Assembly: GCF_000003855.2 (NCBI RefSeq)
Contig: NW_003101658.1
Coordinates: forward strand, 202,388-266,387
DNA: 64,000 bases
Origin: Blastomyces gilchristii SLH14081
Taxonomy: Eukaryota; Ascomycota; Eurotiomycetes; Onygenales; Ajellomycetaceae
Direction of reading: 5' to 3'
This document shows, piece by piece, positions 11,150 to 24,560 of this stretch. The notes beneath the pieces were generated by a model. That model worked only from the letters and a program-made list of their open reading frames with translations, was not told the origin of the DNA and did no database searches. The position numbers and the translations under genes were made by a program. How positions within the stretch are numbered: position 1 is the first letter of the stretch; every line of letters begins with the position of its first letter.

Positions 11150-13110
11150 TGAAGCAGAACAGATGAATCACTTAGAGTAGCTTCTATCAGTCACTTTCTT
11201 CTGCTGAACTGAATAAGCTTATTAACAGAATTGAATGACTTATCTGAGAATTCACTGATGAATCTAACTCAGAATGAACTTACTCATAAGCAATGACTGA
11301 AAAGCATACTATTATAATTATAGAAGTCTGGCAGAACACAGATAAATAATATAAGAGTATTAAAAGTCAAGTGATACTGTATAATTATATCAAAGTGAAA
11401 GACATTCTTATGAATGTATCAGTCAGATGTTATAATGATATAAAAACAGCTCTTAACTCTGCTCTAATAGTGAAATGAAAGAATGTCATTGATCTCTGAT
11501 TACAGATCTTTCACACAGACATTACAAAGAATACTAAGAAGAGAGATTTGATAGTCTCAAGCTTTCATGAATTCAACTGTCAGAACTGTACTACTTCTGA
11601 TGAAGCAGTAATACTAGATATAATTGAGAAGTTAGAACAGCTAGAAGCCTGACTGACCTGATAAGAGAGTAAGCTCAATGAATATGAATATCAGCTTAAT
11701 CAGTGAAAGAAGCAGTTAAATAAGTGTACTACTCTCATTGATGAACATGTCAGCAAACTTCAAGAGAATCTCAAATAATTGACAGATGAAAGAAGCAGAT
11801 TGACAGAAGTATGAAATAGCTTTTATATCAAGAAAGTCACACTCACTGCTCAAAGACAGAAGCTGAATCATTGTCAGCAGATGAATTATTCAACTCAGAT
11901 CAACAGAACAGATATCAGAGCTGATAATTCTCTCAATAAGTCTGTATAGCAATTAGATATCTTCTTTAAGAAAGGCTTTGAATCATCTTCTAGAATCTGA
12001 TAAATACTGACAATTTCACAGAAACTGTATGATACTGAAGACAGAACACACTGTCATAATCTAATAAGAGATAGAATTAATTTTCTCAGAGAAGCTGACA
12101 CTGCATGTTTTACTTATAACTCAGAGAGAAACTAGATGCACAGAGATCAGATACTCACTCATGATAATCTTAATCTTTCACTTAATAGTGAACTCTGTTT
12201 ATCTGTATAGAGTGATAATAGATCAGTGAGATTACAGGCTGACAATATTATACTATTCAACTCAGCAGAAACAGATGTAATAATATTTATCAGTCACTTA
12301 AAATTCATTATCATGTAGAAGAGAGATAATGTGATTCTCTGCATATTCTCTCTGTGTCTGAAGAGTCAGGTATTGAAATGATATAACAGTCTGTCTATTG
12401 AAATGAGAAAGAATATGAACATCTCTCTCTCTATCACTGTTGATGAGTTAAAATGTGAGTTTCAGCTATCAGAAGAGAAAGCTTGAATGAAAGCTCAGAC
12501 TCTGTGTTTTTTCTTTAAGAAGTTAAATAAACTGTCTCTGATATTATACATCTCACAGAAGATTAACTTACTGTAAGCTGCTGTAATCTCTGACTCTGTT
12601 ATAATAAAGAGACTCTTGTAAGAGAATTTAGAGTGCAATCTTTTCTTAATCACACTGCTCATTTCTGCTGAATGATTGAATAACTTCTGATAATAAATTA
12701 GAGATAATAAGTCAGCTGTCTGATATGTCTGAACTGATCAGAAGACTCAATTCACTGACTATATATATAGTTTCAGATATTTTGAACAGAGTAATAACTG
12801 CTGTCTGTATTATATCTCTCTGTTCAAGTAGACAGAAGCTACAAAGTCATCTGTATCTACTACAGAGATGGCAGTGATTCTCACAAGTGCTCTCACAATG
12901 AGTAAGTTATCAATTCAGTGTATAACAGAAGAAGAAAGACTGCTGATGCCTGCAGCAGAGTGCTACATCTGCAGAGACTCTCATTACATTAATCACTATC
13001 TCAAAAAAGAAGAGAATAACAATTGTTCAGTGAATTAAGTTAAACTGAAGAATACAGAAGATAATGATAAGCTGCTGAATCTAGATCTCAGTCTAGATTC
13101 TGATAGTGAG
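11150..13110 (+). pseudogene. Element B gag remnant with coiled coil and zinc knuckle
   Basis: Reading through stops gives a long charged helical stretch at about 11,600-12,000 (heptad-like text such as LDIIEKLEQLEA and HVSKLQENLK). Near the C-terminus, at 12,961-12,999, is ECYICRDSHYINHY, a CCHC-type knuckle in which the last Cys has become Tyr by G-to-A. An acidic tail (DLSLDSDSESEK) ends the frame. The coiled-coil N-terminal part is larger than in a minimal Gypsy gag. Decayed; no intact start is visible. Confidence 0.65.
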
Positions 13111-16100
13111 TCAGAAAAATAATCAGTGAGATGAATACTAAGAGACTCATCTCATCTACAGATATTTTCTCAGATAATTATTGAAACATCTTTAATGCTG
13201 ATATATATGCAGTTACAGTGTGTGATATTTCTATAAGTGATCAAGAATATATTAGCAGACTACAGTATTTGTCTTACACCTTTCTCATCATTTCTGTCAT
13301 TATATCACAAGATGATCTCTCTGTTTGTATGAATACAGATGCAGATATATCACTTATTAATGTAATAATAGCAAGCCTATTCTTCTCTCATTGTTAACTG
13401 ACCTCTATGTCATATGATCAATGTGTGAGCATTCAAGAAATTAGCTCAGAAGCTGATGAATCAAATCTATTCATAATAACAGATCTTATCTTGAGAGTGA
13501 ATAACAATTCTCTTTTCATTGTTGAAGATGAATTTCACTTAGTGTGATATCTCAGATACAATATAATCATAGCTAATGATGTATTATTATTGATAAAAGT
13601 AACTATTAATGTTCACAGTGAGCTTGTTACATTTCACAGAAGATATTTTATAAATGTCAAGATCATCAGAGATGCTATCTGCACAGATAGATGCCTGTCA
13701 AACTCACAGTTATCTTAGCAGTAGAAGAAGATTGTCATTTGTGCTGTCAATACTGATATCATTCATTATTCTGACTTGAAAGATTCTCTGTTTTCTACTC
13801 TGTATATCAAATTATATTTGACAGATGTGAAAGATCAGAATAATTCACTTTAAATTCTCACAGCAGACACTCTTATTAAGTGAGTTTAAGCAGATATATC
13901 AGATCACTGAGCAGTAGAAGACTGAGCAGTCATTCAAGTGATCATTAATCAATATCACAAACTATTTAGCTTCAGTCTAGGTTTATTTTCAGATAATGTT
14001 AAGATATCACTGCAGTTTATTGATAAGAGCAACTTTTCCAGTCTGAAACAGAGACTCTATTCTCTGTCTCAAAGAGATTGTAAAGTCACTGATCAGATTC
14101 TGAACTCACTTCTGTAAGATAGAAGAATTGAATATGTTTCTCTCAGAGACAGAAACTTCATTACTTCACTCATCTTTGTAATCTGACTTAGAGAAAAGCT
14201 GAGAATGATAATTGATTTGTAAAAAGTAAACACACACTTACTTCTCAATGTATATTCTCTATCAATATAACAAGATGTGTTGCAATCACTCAGTAGTTCT
14301 ATGATATTCTTATCTATGAATATTTATCAAGACTTCTTTCAATAAGCAATTGAACAGAATGATTATTTTAAAATCACATTCATAACTTCACACTGAGATC
14401 TTGAACATTTTATAGTTATTATAATGAGATTAACAACCTCACCTGAGTTCTTTCAACAGTGTATGAAGAAGATTCTAGTGAAATTTCTATGATAATTCAC
14501 ATTAGTCTATATAGATGACATCATCATCTTCTCTTACTCACTGAATAAATATCTTCATTATATGCAGCAAGTCTTCACAGCTCTTGAGATATCTGAGATA
14601 ATAATGTTATTAACTAAATATCATTTCATGTATCTCTCAGTGTGTTTACTGAGTCATCATATCAGCTGACTAGACATATCTACTCAAGAAGAGAAAGTAG
14701 CTGCTATTACTAATCTAGCCTTCTCTATAACACTTGAAGAATTAGAAGAAATTGTCAGTCTCTTCAATTATTATCACAATTTTATCAGTTTTTATACAGA
14801 TCAGATGAAAGTATTAGAGACTCTCAAGATCAAGTTACTGTATAACAGTTTAAAAACAGGCCAGAAAAGAGTGTTATACACAGCTAAGACTAAGTTGATG
14901 AAATTTAAGAACTCACTGCAGTTTCATGCTCTGCTTACAGAAGCCAGACATTTGTTTAACATGATAAAGCAAGTCTTGATAAACACTTTCACTCAGGCAT
15001 ATTCTGACTTTAAATGTCTCTTCATATTGTATATAAATGTCAGTAAGTAAAGAGATATCAGAGTAGCTCTACACTAAGTCAGAATAAATAACATTGAAAG
15101 ATCTGTTCTATTTCTCTCTCATTAATTAAGTACAGCTGAAAAGCACTACTGAACAACTGAATTGAAGTGTCTTGAACTCATATAAGCTCTGCAGAAATTA
15201 TCACAGTATTTAGACAGTGAGTTTACAGTTATCACAGATTATATTACTCTTATATCTGCTTTTCAGTCATCAGTAATAGATTATTGTAGCAACTGACTGA
15301 TGAATTGAGTCTTAGTTCTAAGCTTATATCTTTCACAGATGATAATCTGCTATTATAAGAGTACTGCACATACTAATACTGATACTCTATTCAGATTGTA
15401 TTATCTAGATAATAATTCAGAAGAGATTCTCTCTGAAGAGTAGAAAAAAATTTATCAGATTATCATTAATCAGACAGATGAACTGATGACAGATACATCT
15501 TCAGTGAAGATATATATGATTTCAACTACAGTGATAGAGCTCACTGATGAATTCAAAAAGTAACTATACTAAGATATTTCTCATGACTCAGCATTGAGAA
15601 AGATCTTTTACAAGATCAGTCAGAAAGAGTGATATCAGTTGTTTACAGTACAGAACAGACTATTGTTCTTCAAAGAATCATATCTCTGTATTCTCAAATT
15701 GCTGATGTGAGACATTATTTATATATACTATGATGCAGCAGGTCACTCTGATCTTCATTGAATAGAAAATCTTATTCATCAGTTCTTCTTTCTTTCTCAT
15801 ATCTGAAAGAGAATTCTGAACCATCTATCACAATATCTCAATTATCAACTAACTAAATCACTGAATCACTCATCAGAGAATAAATTACATCTCATCTCAC
15901 TCTTAAAACAGCTGTTTAAAGTTCTTTTGATTAATTTTATTACAGAATTATCTGTGAGTAACAATTGCAACACTATATTAACAGTCACAGATAAATTTTC
16001 AAAAGCAGTAATTCTAATTATAGAACAGAAATGATGAAATGCTTCATAATGAGTAGAAGACTTCTATAAAAAGATGATCTGTCACTGACAGCTCTCACTA

Positions 16101-16990
16101 ATGATTATTTCAGATAGAGATCTCAAATTTACATTACAATTTTGAAAGTCAGTTCTTCAACTCATGAGAATTAAGACATGAATGACAACTATCTACAACT
16201 CTCACTTAAGTAATCAAAGTAAGCAGATCAATCTCACAGTTGAAGTCACATTGTAAATACTTCTTATAGATAAATATGAAGCAAATTGAACTGCTCTGCT
16301 TAAATAAGTGAAAAGAGTATTAAACTCAGTAGCTGTATAGCTGACAATGATCTCTCTCTTCAAATTGCTCATGAGTGTAAAGTCTAGATGACTGTCATTG
16401 AATAATGAGAAAGCTTCACTAGATGTAGCTGAGTTCATTATCACATGAGATGCAGTGCAGCAAGACATTCTTGACTTATACACTCTGATAAAAGCTAGAA
16501 TGACTGAGTTCTTCAATTGATTTCATTCTCAATTAACTATTCAGATTGATAATTGAGTCTTCTTGAACCTTACTCAAAAAGCTCAAAAGAGCTATACATT
16601 AAAAGAGATGTTCAAGCTATCACTCTTATAGATAGACTCATTTCATATTCTTCAGAAGATATCAGATACTGCATTTCAATTGAAACTGTCAGTCAGTTAA
16701 TGAATGCACTCAGTAATCTTCATCATTTATCTAGAAAAGACTGTGTTAACAGAAGCAGATATGAAGTACTTATCACTAGAATCAGTACTTATTAATAATT
16801 AGTTGCAATTTGAAGTTGAAAACATCATAAGAAAGTGCACAGAGAACAGTAAGACTTATCTTCAGATTAAGTAAAAGAGATATGAAGACCTGATCTAAAA
16901 GTCTCTTGAAGTCATCACATAAGACACTTCACATCTGGTCAAGATCTTCATGATCAAGAAGTCTCACAGTCAGCTGAGTAAATAATAGAA
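13110..16990 (+). pseudogene. Element B pol remnant (protease, reverse transcriptase, RNase H, integrase)
   Basis: Landmarks in order: a protease-like MNTDADISLIN near 13,330; reverse-transcriptase palm VYIDDIIIFS at 14505-14534 with both catalytic Asp intact; RNase H text LECLELI and FTVITDY around 15,165-15,240; TNTDTLFRLYYLD (family DxLSRL) near 15,375; an integrase zinc region YYDAAGHSDLH near 15,730; and the integrase core block ISDRDLKFTLQF near 16,100. Stops punctuate every domain, typically at Trp positions. The tail from 16,553 encodes a further unrecognised segment (ORF 16553-16795). Confidence 0.75.
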
Positions 16991-17099
16991 AGAAAAGTAA
17001 AATAAGAAGAGAGTGAAAGAAAGAAAGAAAATGTATTATAATCTAATTTTAGCTATTAAATGAGAAGACAAAGAAAATAAGAAAATCATTATCTTTCAC

Positions 17100-19204
17100 T
17101 CTTTTCATCATTTCACTCTGTCTCTTCTTATTAATCATCTTCAAGCTCTTTCTGCAGCTTGACCTTCTGCTCAGTGAGACATGTGTCTCAGAATGCAACA
17201 TTCACTGACAACTCTTCATTTATAAGATTACTGAAACACACTCTGCTGAGCAACTTAAAGAAATAATTATTAGTTATTATATTCTCTGCAGCTGAAACCA
17301 CATTGATGAACTCAGCTATTTTATTCAGTTTCTTTCATACAGTCTGAATAATGTTCAGATTATACTTATTAAGATTAGATAACTGCTTCAGCATCTTCAA
17401 ATCTTGAGCTCTACAATTGACTGTATAATCTTCAGAAGACAGAATCAACAACTGTCACACACTGCTCATCTTGGCCTTATTAATCATCTTAGCAGGGGTT
17501 GAATGACTTGTCTTTATCTCATCATCTGTCTTCACAGATGTTGAGATGCTCTGCTTGCTGATTTGAACATATTTTAAGAGTTTCAGTGCAATCAGATTCA
17601 ATGTCTTATGCTTGAAAGATATAGATATTTTCTTCATTGAAACTATAGTTGAATTATTCTTCTTCTCTGTATCACTGATCTCAATAATATCATTAACATC
17701 TGTCTTCTCAGCTGCAGTCTTTTCAAATTCAGACATACTTTCTTTAAATAGCAAGTTATCTGTGTTTCATCTGAGTTTATACTGACTACAGTGATTTAAA
17801 GAGTAGTGAGATCTCTTATTTTCTCACTGACAGTTGATACAAGTGTCATACTCTTGCTGAGTCTGTTTATCATCTACAGAGATGATCACACATTTCTTAA
17901 ATCATCTCTGGCCCTTCATGTAAGACTGATATGATATAGAAGCTATTTCTCTGCAGGTCTGCAGAATAATAATATTTCAATTAGTGAAATTCTTAGAATT
18001 GATAATCTGTGAAGTAATTAGCTTATTATTATTCATTCATCAGTGCAACTTTTGCTTAACAGATAACTATCTCAAATCTTTAATTAATCACTGACTGAGT
18101 AAAACAAAAAATTCATGATTGATAAATGATATCTTCTCACTATATTCTGTGAGTCTTTCAATGATTGAGATGGCATCTGCAAGCCTCTTCACAGTCAGAT
18201 TCTGCATAATTGACACACTCAGATAAGTGAGCTTGTCATTCTGCTGAAAGTGCAAGTCAGTCTTGTTATCATAATGCAGATATCTCATACATGTCATGCT
18301 ATACAGTCAAGATATCTGATTATTCTCAACATTCTTCTTTCACTCTGACTTTCTCAAAACATTGTCACTCAGAGTCTCATGCTGCTTCTGACTAGCTCTT
18401 CAGTGCTTCTTATTCTCTTTCATTGATAATGATTCTTTGATATCTGTATCTGTCTGTTCAGCTTCTACTTTCAGTTCTACTTACAGTTCTTCATCACTGA
18501 TCACTTCTGCAGCAGTCTTCTGACTCTCTTCTCTCTCATTCATCTCAATATCTTCTTCTGAAAACCAGTGTGTGAATGGCTATGACTTTTTCAAATAGAT
18601 AAACAGTGTTATAAGCTTTTATATCACAGTCTTAGACTCTTCTTAACTCTTTAAGCTTCTGCTATGTGATTCATCTGTTAACTCTTCTGCAGTGACATCA
18701 TGCAGTCTAGCTAAGTGATGATGAGACATCACTGCCTTTCTCTTATCTTAGTCTTTGATCACTTCATATGTGAAAAGATAAGTTGATAGTATTAGAAGCT
18801 CATCTCTGAAGTTGCTAGAATTGAAGATTTCTAAACTCTCTATTCAGAATTCTAACTCTTCATCTTTATCATTTTCTTTCATCTCATTCTCATCTGTCTT
18901 CTCTTCACTGATCTCCTCACCTGTCTCCTCTTCTTTATTACTTATATAAAGAAGAGTATCACACTTCTTCTAACTTAACAACTGAAACAATTTCTCTAAG
19001 ACTAAGATCTTTTTCATCATACTCACTGCACCTGTCTTCACAGCTGTTAACTTCTTCTTGAGACTCATTGTTTTCATGATCTAATCTTCTATATATTGTG
19101 ATTTTTACTAATTCCACTATATTAAATTTTAGCAAGATGTGTGAGAAATAAGAGAAGAATAAGAAGAAAGTGATTATAATATATATATTAATGCAATCAT
19201 TCAT
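17100..19204 (-). pseudogene. Antisense accessory reading frame in element B
   Basis: Between pol and the 3' LTR the best coding signal is on the minus strand. Two residual open stretches lie there, at 17455-17754 (starts MLFKESMSEFEKTAAEK) and 18088-18297 (starts MTCMRYLHYDNKTDLHF), with a further one starting at 19204. They can be linked by reading through TGA/TAG at Trp-like positions over much of 2 kb. A cysteine cluster TCINCQ(W)ENKRSHYSLNHC lies between the first two; the Tyr is probably a mutated Cys. The 17455-17754 part is rich in Ser, Thr and Lys. No known domain is recognised. Element C has a comparable antisense frame. It may be an accessory retrotransposon gene or a captured host gene; the function is unknown. 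Confidence 0.55.
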
Positions 19205-19628
19205 TCTACACTAAGATCTATCACTCACAGAATCTTCTTCTATCACAATGAACTTCTATTCTCATCTATCTCATCAAAGAATTCTTTCTCATTCAAGCTT
19301 CTTGTAATTTCTTTACAATCTCTTTCTTTCTCTACAGCTGTTTTTAGATTAAAGAACTTCTGTCTCTTTCTTATCATTTCTTTTCAAGTCATTCTTACAT
19401 CTTTCATTCTTTATAGAGATAAACAATTCTTATATCTGATTATCTTTTGTATGAATAAGTGATTCTATCACTCAGTCTTCTCTTTTCTATGATATCTGCA
19501 GCATATATAAACAGACTAGCACTTCTGAATAATATTCACCTCTTTGAGCCTAGCACCCGCGATATCTGTCATCTTTTTTCAATGTTATTTTTTCTTCTCT
19601 GCAAACACATCCTTTCAGATAGAGGAAC

Positions 19629-20029
19629 TGTGGTGTGCTTTCACTCTCTATTCAAGTCAATTCTCTATTCAGCTCTAGCTTCTGCTTCATCTCTTACTGT
19701 TTTCTGAAGCTTTCACTTCTATCTTCTTTCTCTGCTCTTCTCTTCATATGTAATCACTTCTTCTATGAGAGTGTCTGCTTCTTCTCTACAGAGTCTCTGT
19801 CCTTCTCTTCATAGATGATTATATGTGATCACTTCTTCTATGAGAGTGTCAGCTTCTTCTCTACAGAGTCTCTGTTCTTCTCTTCATAGGCAATTGCTTC
19901 TTCTACAAGAGTTAATCTCTATAAAACAATCACTGTATATATAAGGGCGTACGCTCATCTTTCATCTTTTAGAGAATAAGACGAGTTTTTACCCTTATAT
20001 CTGACCTCTACATAGCGGCGTACGCTACA
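19629..20029 (+). repeat. Element B 3' LTR (401 bp)
   Basis: Same length as the 5' copy. It retains the CpG-rich words AAGGGCGTACGCTC and GCGGCGTACGCTACA, which are mutated to GTGTACAC forms in the 5' LTR. TATAAGGG and CCCTTATA form an inverted pair around 19,945-20,000. The purine-rich AGAGGAAC just before the LTR is a candidate polypurine tract. Confidence 0.92.
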
Positions 20030-20034
20030 TGTAC
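20030..20034 (+). repeat. Target-site duplication of element B, right (TGTAC)
   Basis: Exact match to 10324-10328. Confidence 0.9.
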
Positions 20035-22525
20035 TCTATAAAGAAGAAAGAACACACTGAGTATATATAAAGTATATTAAAGATCTTAAATGAGACAGAA
20101 CTGTATATTAAGCTTATAAAGTATAACTTCAGTACTCACTGAATTAATTTTCTAGAATATATAATTACTGTAGATAATATTCAGATAAAATCTTTATAGA
20201 TTAAAACTATTTTATTATAACTAAAGTTAACTAGTATTTATAAGATTCAGATTTTTCTACACTTTATAAATTTTTATAGATAGTTTATCTTTATATTTAT
20301 AAAAATCTTCTTAACTCTTATAGATATACTGAAGAGTGAAAATAAGAAGAAGTTATTCTATGAATAAAGAATGAAAAGATTATTAAGAAGAGAGAACTGT
20401 AAGAACTTTCTTATCTTAGAAGCTCACAGAGTCTTTATAAGATTGAAACAGATATTTATAGATATAGTGATACTGTTTTACTTTAATCTCTTACTCTTAA
20501 TCAGATTAGAGATAGATATCTTTTTCTTTATAATTTCAGAAATAGTCTTATAACTATAGTTAAATAAGAACTGAGTTTCAGTGATCTTTTTCTTATAGAA
20601 GATATAACTTATAGAGATTAACTATAGTATTTATAATTAAAAGCTTCTTATAATAGTAAAATTCTTTCATTACTAATATCACTACTTTAAGAATCTTATA
20701 ACAGTGATTATTATTAGAACTGATTATAATAGCTTATAATAGTTTACTTTAATTAAGAAACTCTCACAGTGATAGATTTACTAAGCTCAGAGACTGAGTG
20801 AGTTCTGATTTAAGATAGAATATATTAAGAGAACTAAGAACTTAGTAGACAGATTCTCTCACAGATCAGACTATATTAAGAAGATTAGAATAATAGATAT
20901 AGAGAGACTAGAGAAGATAGAAAAGCTTTATAAGATACTCAGACTGAGTATTATAAAGAGATTAACTGAAGAGTCTCTCAATTTCTTATAAGAGAAGAGA
21001 GAAAAGAGAGAGAAGAAGTCTGTATAATTACTCTCTATAATACTGAGAGTTAACACTCTGAAAATCTCTATGAGAATTCTTGAAGAGAGTATCTATAATC
21101 TGAAGAGTTTATAAGCTTTAAGAAGTACTATAAAAGATCTGATATAAGAAGAAACAGAGTATAAGTCTTTATAAGATCTTCTATTCAGATTATCTGAACT
21201 ATAACTGAAGAATGAATATACTTAGTATATTCAGAAACTGTTTATAGTAGAAATCAATTCTGCAGAAATAAAGAATTAAAGAGACTTAAATAATTTCTTA
21301 TAAAGAGAGAGTTAGATTTATATATCTATGAATAAGTTTCTATATATAGAACTTATTAAAAGATATCATAACTCTTCTCTAACAGATTATTTTATAGATA
21401 TTAGAACTTATAAGTTACTTATAAGAAAATACTTCTGACTGAAGATATGAGAACTTATGAAGAAGATAGTGAATTCTTATACTATTTATCAGAATTTATG
21501 AGTAGTGTGATTTAAATTATATAAAGAACTTACTTCTCTACTCATTCTGCAGAAATCTTAAGAATAGCTAGAAATAAATACTCTTATAAGCCTCTCTGAA
21601 AGTAAGAATATATATAATATCTGCTTTGACAGTGTGCTGATGATAGTGAATCACTTTATTAAAATAATACACTTTATACTTATCTATAAGAACTTAAAGT
21701 CAAAGAATTTAACTTATATCTTCATCTGTAATGTGATTCAGTTGCATGAATTATCTATAAATATTATCTTAGATAGAGAATTAATCTTTATAGAAGAGTT
21801 CTAATCTAATCTGATAATTATACTGAAGATCTTATAAGATCTAAGCACAGCTTTTTATTAATAGACAGATAATCAGATAGAACATCTGATAAGTATATTA
21901 AAATAGTATCTGCAGTACTTTATTAATTACAATCAGAATAACTGAATATATTAATTATTATTTATAGAGTTTATATATAATAACTTAAAACATGTCAGAA
22001 CAGATAAAATTCTCTTTAAAATACTTACTAAAACTTATCTACAGATAATCTTAATAAATCTGTGAGAATATACTATAAAGTGTAATAATATCTATAAACA
22101 GACTGAGAGAATTCAGAATATCTGAGAGAAAGTCTGTAAATTCTTAAGAAAGACTTAAGAGTATCAGAAGAGATACTATAACTTTAAGTATATTATAAAG
22201 AGTTTTAAGAAAGATGATAAAGTCTGACTAAGTCTAGAAAATATCATTATATAGAGATCTAGTAAGAAGCTGAATCTCTTACAGACAGAGTCTTATAAGA
22301 TTATAAAGAAAATTAGTTTATAGTTCTATAGATTGAAACTGTTATCTGAGTTATAGATATATAATATTTTTCATATCTCTTTACTCTGTAAATATAAGAA
22401 ATTCTTAGAAGAGAATTCTGTGACTCATCACTCTGTTCATGAAATATTAAAGAGTAAAAGAGAATATCAGATTAAAGAGATTATTAACTTAGAGAAGTGA
22501 GATTATAAGCTCTGATTCAAGATTC
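20035..22525 (+). pseudogene. Element A pol remnant: end of reverse transcriptase, RNase H, integrase
   Basis: Resumes the reverse transcriptase after the element B insertion. RNase H begins near 20,440 with YFNLLLLIRLEIDIF (family HFDPxxPxxLETDAS). The integrase zinc region reads RYHNSSLTDYFIDIRTYKLL near 21,360. The catalytic core is MIVNHFIKIIHFI-like text near 21,640 with ILDRELIFIEEF near 21,765. The integrase C-terminal segment is YNIFHISLLCKYKKF near 22,360, and the chromodomain begins REYQIKEIINLEK near 22,460. Element C interrupts the chromodomain at 22525. Confidence 0.75.
22522..22525 (+). repeat. Target-site duplication of element C, left (ATTC)
   Basis: ATTC precedes the C 5' LTR and follows its 3' LTR (30841-30844). 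The paralogous empty site on the minus strand near 56,800 has a single ATTC between the same flanks, so the duplication is exactly 4 bp. Confidence 0.92.
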
Positions 22526-22709
22526 TGTAGTTCGGAAGAACATACGACCGTCGGATAATACCGCGGCCGCTTCCGAACTACTAGCGTACGCGTATGAGTG
22601 TAAAGGGGTCATAGCGGCCGCTAATTAATTTAGTGTATGATATTACAATATATAAGAAGCTGGTGTACATCTGTAATTGTACACTGGCTTAAGCAATCTT
22701 TGAATCACA
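22526..22709 (+). repeat. Element C 5' LTR (184 bp)
   Basis: Begins TGTAGTTCGGAAG and ends GAATCACA. It keeps GCGGCCGC-type CpG clusters near 22,563 and 22,613. By eye about 27 positions differ from 30657-30840, all of them transitions, and nearly all where one copy has CpG or CpC. Confidence 0.95.
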
Positions 22710-22711
22710 TC

Positions 22712-22721
22712 TGATAGCATG
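22712..22721 (+). other. Primer-binding-site candidate, element C
   Basis: TGATAGCATG lies two bases after the LTR, matching the element B site at 9 of 10 bases. It could be a mutated TGGTAGC primer site. Confidence 0.4.
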
Positions 22722-22739
22722 TCTAAAAATCAGTGAGAA

Positions 22740-24560
22740 GTGCAGACTTCTTCAGAATGTGATAATTTCATCTACAAAGTGATTCATAGTTATCATGTCA
22801 GTGTGATTCTAGAACATCTCAAAAGATAGTGTATAAAGAGTAGTGAGTGAAAGAGCATCTGATTGATACTGCTTCACTTATTGAGAAAAAACTTCACACT
22901 CAGATAAATGCCATGTATGCAAACAGATGAGATGTGAGAAAAGAAATAAGAGCAGTGAACCAGATTCAAAGAAGACTACTCTTCACTTAAAAAAATAAAA
23001 GAGAGAAGTGATCATCACTGAAGTTGTATGATGATAACAGAAATCATATAATAATATAATAATACAGTGATATAATGATAGATATTGTATAATTAACAAG
23101 AAAACTATTAAAATGAATATCTTCTCTAGCTAATATGAACAACACTCTTCTCTACTACCTGAACTGAAAGATATGCAGAACCTCTTAGAGAGTTTACTTA
23201 AAGCAGTAAGAAAAGCAGCTGAGACTGCTGAATCAGAATCAAAGCTTCATATATATATAAAAATTCTAAACAAGATTGAGGCCTTGCATACACAGTGACA
23301 GACTAAGACAGAAGTCAAATAACAATTGATATTCACTGTGAATTAAGTATTCACTATGAAGAGCTTCATCAACACAATCATCATTATTAATAAAGATAGA
23401 GAAAACCAGATCTTAGATCTGTAGTAGAAGATTAAATATTTACATAGATAGATAACTACACTGAATCTGAAGATCTTATCATGATTATTCATAATCTCTT
23501 CAGAAGTGTACACACTATCAGAGACTGCTGTGCAGAATGAGAATCTGAGTATGAGATATATTAAGTCAGAAGATCTACTGAAGTTATTAAGCTTTAATAA
23601 TGACTGAAAAAATAATACTGCAATCAGCTGACTAAGTCAGATATAATTATATTATCAGATTGAATGTGAACTCACAGATAGATAGTTAATGAAATTTTAA
23701 CAAGTCTTAAGATCTGTCATGTTTCTATATGAAAAAGCAAAGTTATTATGAATAACTGATAAAAAGATGAATCTCACAGACTTGAAGTGATATTCATTCA
23801 TATGAATATGAAATGAGTTTTTCAAATAAATCTTGTATAACTTTGAGAAAGTGAATGCATGAGATAAGTATTATAAATACTTCACTAAGTGTAGATAAGT
23901 AAGTAATCTTATATTATACTTTATATACTTCAGTTTACACTATCTTACATTGAATGAAGAGCTTCTAACATCTTTTTATTTACAGATCTTTATTCATGAT
24001 CTTATATCTGAGTTAAGAGTGAAATGAAAATGCTTAATCTTATAATCAGATATAGTGAAAGAAGTATATAACATTCTTATTATACAGAAACAAGTGAGTC
24101 AATTATAACAGAAAATACTGTAATTAAGTATGTCTTAGTGAAGAACAGATAATCAGACTTCTATAACACAAGTTATACATCTGAATATGATGAATCTAGA
24201 TCTGAATGTTATTACTAAAGTGCTGAATTCTCTGAAAAAGAGATTCTCTAAGTGAAAATCTTGATATTATAAACATTGAGCTTACTTTAACTGCAGATAT
24301 TAAAATCATGATGTAAAAGATTGCACTCAGTGTGTGTAGTTAAGAGAAGTAAGAAAGTCAAAAAACTAGCAGAATCAGTGAGCTCAGAGACACTTGCTAA
24401 TATTCTATGAAAAGTCTTCAAAGTGAAAGAGATGTCTGTATTAGATGACTCTCTGAATTCTGTAAATACAAAGAAGAAGCAGGCTTCTGAATAAGATACA
24501 GATGAGAATAATGAAGTGAACACTCATCTCAATATCTTAAGATCTGAAATGTTAATATAT
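22740..24560 (+). pseudogene. Element C gag remnant
   Basis: A retrotransposon gag fold is suggested by text such as QIQLYYQIECELTD around 23,640-23,690 (Trp positions now stops). A C-terminal Cys/His-rich segment near 24,260-24,320 reads YFNCRY and NHDVKDC and is the likely nucleic-acid-binding knuckle. Several TGA or TAG codons fall where Trp would be expected. Confidence 0.55.

Larger units (their letters stand above)
10329..20029 (+). mobile_element. Element B: 9.7-kb Ty3/Gypsy LTR retrotransposon nested in element A
   Basis: Identical-length 401-bp LTRs and a 5-bp duplication define the ends. The internal order is primer site, coiled-coil gag with zinc knuckle, protease, reverse transcriptase with an intact YIDD, RNase H, integrase, then a long antisense reading frame before the 3' LTR. 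CC, GG and CG are nearly absent from the interior while CA and TG persist. Many Trp codons are TGA or TAG. It is younger than A, because it interrupts A. No full-length protein can be read, so it is inactive. Confidence 0.9.

Noticed and set aside
17455..18297. Treating antisense ORFs in element B as shadows of pol
   Set aside because: Integrase ends well upstream and the sense strand has no coding signal here, so the antisense frames are the better reading.
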